Part shown: in pieces, positions 61,077 through 64,000 of the stretch
How positions within the stretch are numbered: the stretch's first letter is position 1
Layout: every line of letters begins with the position of its first letter
From: Phycisphaeraceae bacterium
Lineage (GTDB): Bacteria; Planctomycetota; Phycisphaerae; Phycisphaerales; SM1A02
Direction: 5' to 3'
DNA length: 64,000 nucleotides
Assembly: GCA_015709595.1 (NCBI GenBank)
Contig: CP054178.1
Coordinates: 558,001 to 622,000 of the forward strand
Made by a program: the position numbers and the translations under genes
The notes under the pieces: generated by a model
Told to the model about the DNA's origin: nothing
Databases searched by the model: none
The model's input: the letters and a program-made list of their open reading frames with translations, nothing else

Positions 61077-62690
61077 ATGTCCACCAAGCAGATGAAGTTC
61101 GATTCCGCCGCCCGCCTCGAGTTCAAGCGCGGCGTGGACCGCCTGGCTCTCGCCGTGGCCTCCACGCTCGGGCCGACCGGGCGCAACGTCGTGATCCAGA
61201 AGTCCTACGGCGGACCGGGCGTCACCAAGGACGGCGTCAGCGTCGCCAAGGAGATCGAGTTCCCCGAGCCGTTCGAGAACATGGGCGCCAAGATGGTCCA
61301 CCAGGTCGCCAAGAAGACGGGCGACGTGGCGGGCGACGGCACGACCACGGCGACCATTCTCGCCGCCGCCATCTTCAACGACGGGCTCAAGCACGTCACC
61401 GTGGGCGCCAACGGCGTGGCGGTGCAGCGCGGCATCAATGAGGCCGCCAAGGTCGCGGCCGAGGCCATCAACGCCCTGGCGAAGAAGTGCAAGGGTCGGG
61501 CGGACTTGGAGAAGGTCGCCACCGTGAGCGCCAACCACGACCGAGAGATCGGCGCCATCATCGCCGAGGCCATCGACAAGGTCCGCGCGGACGGCGTGGT
61601 GGAGATCGAGGAAGGCAAGACCGCCGACACCACGCTGGAGTACGTCGAGGGCATGGCCTTCGACAAGGGGTTCCTTTCCCCCTACTTCATGACCGACCCC
61701 AAGAAGGCCGAGTGCGTGCTGGAGGACGTGCAGATCCTCATCCACGAGAAGAAAATCTCCAACCTGGCGGACCTGATCCCGCTGCTCAACAAGGTGGTGA
61801 CGGGCGGCAAACCGCTGCTCATCATCGCCGAGGAAGTGGAGAACGAAGCCCTCACCGCGCTGGTGGTCAACCGCCTGCGCGGCGTGCTGCAGGTCTGCGC
61901 CGTGAAGGCCCCCGGATTCGGCGACCGTCGCAAGGCCATGCTGGGCGACATCGCGGTGCTCACGGGGGGCACGTTCTTCGCTGAGGATCTGGGACGCAAC
62001 CTCGCCGACATCGATCCGAGCGAACTGGGCCGGGCCAAGAAGGTCATCGTCAACAAGGACAGCACCACGATCATCAACGGCGCGGGCAAGAAGAAGGACA
62101 TCGAGGCCCGGGCCGCGCAGATCAAGGCCCAGCACGAGCGCTCCACCAGCGACTACGACCGCGAGAAGCTCATGGAGCGGCTGGCCAAGCTCACGGGCGG
62201 CGTCGCCATCGTCAACGTGGGCGCCGCCACCGAAACCGCCATGAAGGAGCGCAAGGATCGCGTGGAGGACGCCCTGCACGCCACCCGAGCCGCGGCCAAG
62301 GAGGGCTACGTGCCCGGCGGCGGCGTGACCTTCATCCGCGCCATCGACGCCGTTGAGAAGGCGAGCGCCAAGGCCAAGGGCGATGAGCGGATTGGCTACG
62401 GCATCGTGGCCCGGGCGCTGGAATCACCCCTGTGGTGGATCGCCCGCAACTCGGGCGTGGACGGCGACCTGGTGGTCGAGAAGGTCAAGTCCGCCAAGGG
62501 CGCGGTGGGCTACAACGCCGCGACGGGCGAGTACGTGGACCTGATCGACGCCGGCATCATCGACCCGGCGCTCGTGGCCCGCAACGCCCTGCTCAACGCG
62601 GCGTCGGTGGCGGGTCTGATGCTCACGACCGATGTCGTCATCACCGACCTGAAGGATGAGACCGAGCCGGTGGAAGGGGCCGTTGCGTGA
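61077..62690 (+). CDS. Chaperonin GroEL, second paralogue, no GGM tail
   Basis: The 537-residue chaperonin has [100 protein letters not shown] and [20 protein letters not shown] (catalytic Asp). The C-terminus is VVITDLKDETEPVEGAVA with no Gly/Met tail and no His cluster. Differences from the first paralogue in the apical domain suggest a partly different client set. The ribosome site is weak (GAG upstream). It follows groES on the same strand and may share its transcript. Confidence 0.96.
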   Translation: MSTKQMKFDSAARLEFKRGVDRLALAVASTLGPTGRNVVIQKSYGGPGVTKDGVSVAKEIEFPEPFENMGAKMVHQVAKKTGDVAGDGTTTATILAAAIFNDGLKHVTVGANGVAVQRGINEAAKVAAEAINALAKKCKGRADLEKVATVSANHDREIGAIIAEAIDKVRADGVVEIEEGKTADTTLEYVEGMAFDKGFLSPYFMTDPKKAECVLEDVQILIHEKKISNLADLIPLLNKVVTGGKPLLIIAEEVENEALTALVVNRLRGVLQVCAVKAPGFGDRRKAMLGDIAVLTGGTFFAEDLGRNLADIDPSELGRAKKVIVNKDSTTIINGAGKKKDIEARAAQIKAQHERSTSDYDREKLMERLAKLTGGVAIVNVGAATETAMKERKDRVEDALHATRAAAKEGYVPGGGVTFIRAIDAVEKASAKAKGDERIGYGIVARALESPLWWIARNSGVDGDLVVEKVKSAKGAVGYNAATGEYVDLIDAGIIDPALVARNALLNAASVAGLMLTTDVVITDLKDETEPVEGAVA

Positions 62691-62725
62691 CGGCTCGCTC
62701 GTGCGACACTGACGTTTGAACCAGG

Positions 62726-62755
62726 AAAGCCCACGGGCACAGCGCCGTGGGCTTT
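62726..62755 (+). terminator. Terminator between groEL2 and dnaJ
   Basis: AAAGCCCACGG pairs with CCGTGGGCTTT, an 11-bp stem with an eight-base loop, ending in a short T-run. It separates groEL2 from dnaJ. Confidence 0.75.
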
Positions 62756-62779
62756 CGTCCGAATGGGAGTGGACCCAAC

Positions 62780-63940
62780 GTGCCCGCCACGCGCGACTAC
62801 TACGAGATTCTCGGGCTGGAGAAGAACGCCTCCGCCGAGGATGTCAAGCGCGCCTATCGCCGGCTGGCGATGAAGCATCATCCGGATCGCAACCCCGGCG
62901 ACAAGGAGGCCGAGGCCAGATTCAAGGAGGCCTCCGAGGCCTACGAGGTTCTTTCCGACCCTGAAAAACGCGCTCGCTACGACCAGTACGGGCACGCGGG
63001 GCTGCGCGGCACGCCCGGACACGACTTCTCCTCCATGCATGCCGAGGACATCTTCTCGATGTTCAACGACATCTTCGCCGGCATGGGATTCGGCGGAGGC
63101 GGCGGGCGCAGCGGACGATCGCGGCGCGGCGGCGTACCCCGCGGCTACGACCTGGAGACCGAGGTCGAGATCACGCTCGAGGAAGTCCTTGACGGCGCCG
63201 AGCGCGAGGTCGAGTTCAAGCGGCTCGATGTCTGCCAGACCTGCTCCGGCACGGGAGGCAAGCCGGGCCTCGAACCCATCACCTGCCCCACCTGCCGGGG
63301 ACAGGGTCAGGTGGCCCGCGCTCAACTGGGCGGGATGTTCCAGATGGTCACCACCTGTCCGCAGTGCGGCGGGCGCGGGCGGCTCATCACCGAGAAATGC
63401 GCCGACTGCCGCGGCGCGGGGCGTGTGAGCGTCAAGCGCAAACTGGCGGTGCGCATTCCGCCGGGCATTCACGACGGACAGGCGGTGCGCGTGCAGGGCG
63501 AGGGGGAGCCCCCGCCGCCGGAGATGAGCCCCGACGGCAAGGGCGTGCGAGGCGACCTGCACGTGGTCGTTCGCGTGCAGCCGCACCGGATCTTCCAGCG
63601 AGACGGCAACAACCTCGTGCTGCCGTTGCCGGTGGCCTTCACGCAGGCCGCGCTCGGCGCGGAGATCGAAGTGCCCACGCTGAAGGAGCCCGCCAAGTTC
63701 ACCATTCCGCCCGGCACGCCGCACGGCAAGATGTTCCGCCTCGAGGGCCGCGGTCTGCCCGACCTGCGATCACGCAAGCCCGGCGACCTGGTGGTGGTGG
63801 CGCAGATCGTCGTGCCCCGCAAGCTTACCGACCAGCAGCGGAAGCTGCTGGAGCAGCTGGCCCAGACGGAGAACCTCGCTGTGGGCACGGACCAACCCTC
63901 GTGGTGGGATCGCGTGAAGGACGCCTTCACGGGCGGATGA
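62780..63940 (+). CDS. dnaJ: Chaperone DnaJ
   Basis: DnaJ stimulates DnaK ATPase and brings substrates. The J domain ([20 protein letters not shown] with HPD in [20 protein letters not shown]) is followed by a Gly/Phe linker ([18 protein letters not shown]) and four zinc-finger repeats [24 protein letters not shown] and CADCRGAG, then the C-terminal substrate domains and a final helix. GTG 62780 is used because the conserved fold starts with TRDYYEILG; an upstream GTG lies inside the terminator hairpin. No grpE or dnaK is in the window. Confidence 0.95.
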   Translation: MPATRDYYEILGLEKNASAEDVKRAYRRLAMKHHPDRNPGDKEAEARFKEASEAYEVLSDPEKRARYDQYGHAGLRGTPGHDFSSMHAEDIFSMFNDIFAGMGFGGGGGRSGRSRRGGVPRGYDLETEVEITLEEVLDGAEREVEFKRLDVCQTCSGTGGKPGLEPITCPTCRGQGQVARAQLGGMFQMVTTCPQCGGRGRLITEKCADCRGAGRVSVKRKLAVRIPPGIHDGQAVRVQGEGEPPPPEMSPDGKGVRGDLHVVVRVQPHRIFQRDGNNLVLPLPVAFTQAALGAEIEVPTLKEPAKFTIPPGTPHGKMFRLEGRGLPDLRSRKPGDLVVVAQIVVPRKLTDQQRKLLEQLAQTENLAVGTDQPSWWDRVKDAFTGG

Positions 63941-64000
63941 GGAGCAACAGACCAGGCGGTTCGGCGCTTCAAGGGGCGCCGTTCAGCGAACGCCCGGACC

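Noticed and set aside
1-64000. Integrated phage, transposon or CRISPR array
   Set aside because: No integrase, transposase, phage structural gene, attachment-like direct repeat or spaced array was seen. The repeats present are short and palindromic or tandem.

Overview
The window is GC-rich, densely coded bacterial DNA. It most resembles a member of the Planctomycetota, probably near the Phycisphaerae; this is an inference from gene content, not from a marker tree. Pointers are membrane proteins with a C-x2-C ... CPECG zinc ribbon, a stand-alone type IV prepilin-like protein ending in an FFDGH motif, a fused 5-oxoprolinase, two GroEL paralogues and palindromic repeats that sit in frame inside genes. 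There are no rRNA or tRNA genes, no CRISPR array and no recognisable transposase.

Layout. 1-9.7 kb: a truncated exported protein, gpsA with an in-frame repeat, a divergent P1B-type ATPase, small conserved proteins, a heptahaem cytochrome c/TPR lipoprotein paired with a cytochrome b562 homologue, a methyltransferase and a Nudix protein. 9.8-23.7 kb: tspO, a methyltransferase, an ALDH7-type dehydrogenase carrying two repeat copies, a prepilin with a strong terminator, mnmG, a flotillin/NfeD pair, a 7-bp tandem repeat, a hydrolase and Planctomycete-type lipoproteins and membrane proteins. 23.9-30.9 kb: nuoJKLMN, the membrane arm of complex I only. 30.9-40.6 kb: M20, S9 and M48 peptidases, dapF and a NifU-like protein. 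40.7-42.1 kb: csrA, a GGA-rich structured region on the opposite strand, and an orphan mraZ with a phased operator. 42.2-58.4 kb: a glycosyltransferase, amidohydrolase and dipeptidase, a B12-domain/MeaB GTPase fusion, 5-oxoprolinase, STAS, YmdB, NAD kinase, phosphofructokinase, UPF0173 and scpB. 58.8-64 kb: groEL1-groES-groEL2-dnaJ.

The most interesting locus is 40.8-42.1 kb. The csrA Shine-Dalgarno AGGAG lies exactly in the loop of a perfect 5-bp hairpin, the usual form of a CsrA autoregulatory site. Just downstream, on the other strand, a region of about 340 nt with a strong terminator carries CAGGGA four times and CAGGAA once, several of them in predicted hairpin loops. That is what a CsrB/RsmY-type CsrA-sequestering RNA would look like, and I know of no such RNA described in this phylum. 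It lies directly downstream of mraZ, whose own leader has five boxes at exactly 10-bp spacing.

Other themes are dispersed palindromic repeats inserted in frame into metabolic enzymes (gpsA, ALDH, 5-oxoprolinase) and also found between genes, and histidine-rich segments added to otherwise ordinary proteins (NuoL, NuoM, GroEL1). Translation starts were chosen from Shine-Dalgarno spacing and family length; the doubtful ones are flagged. All functional calls come from reading motifs, without database searches.
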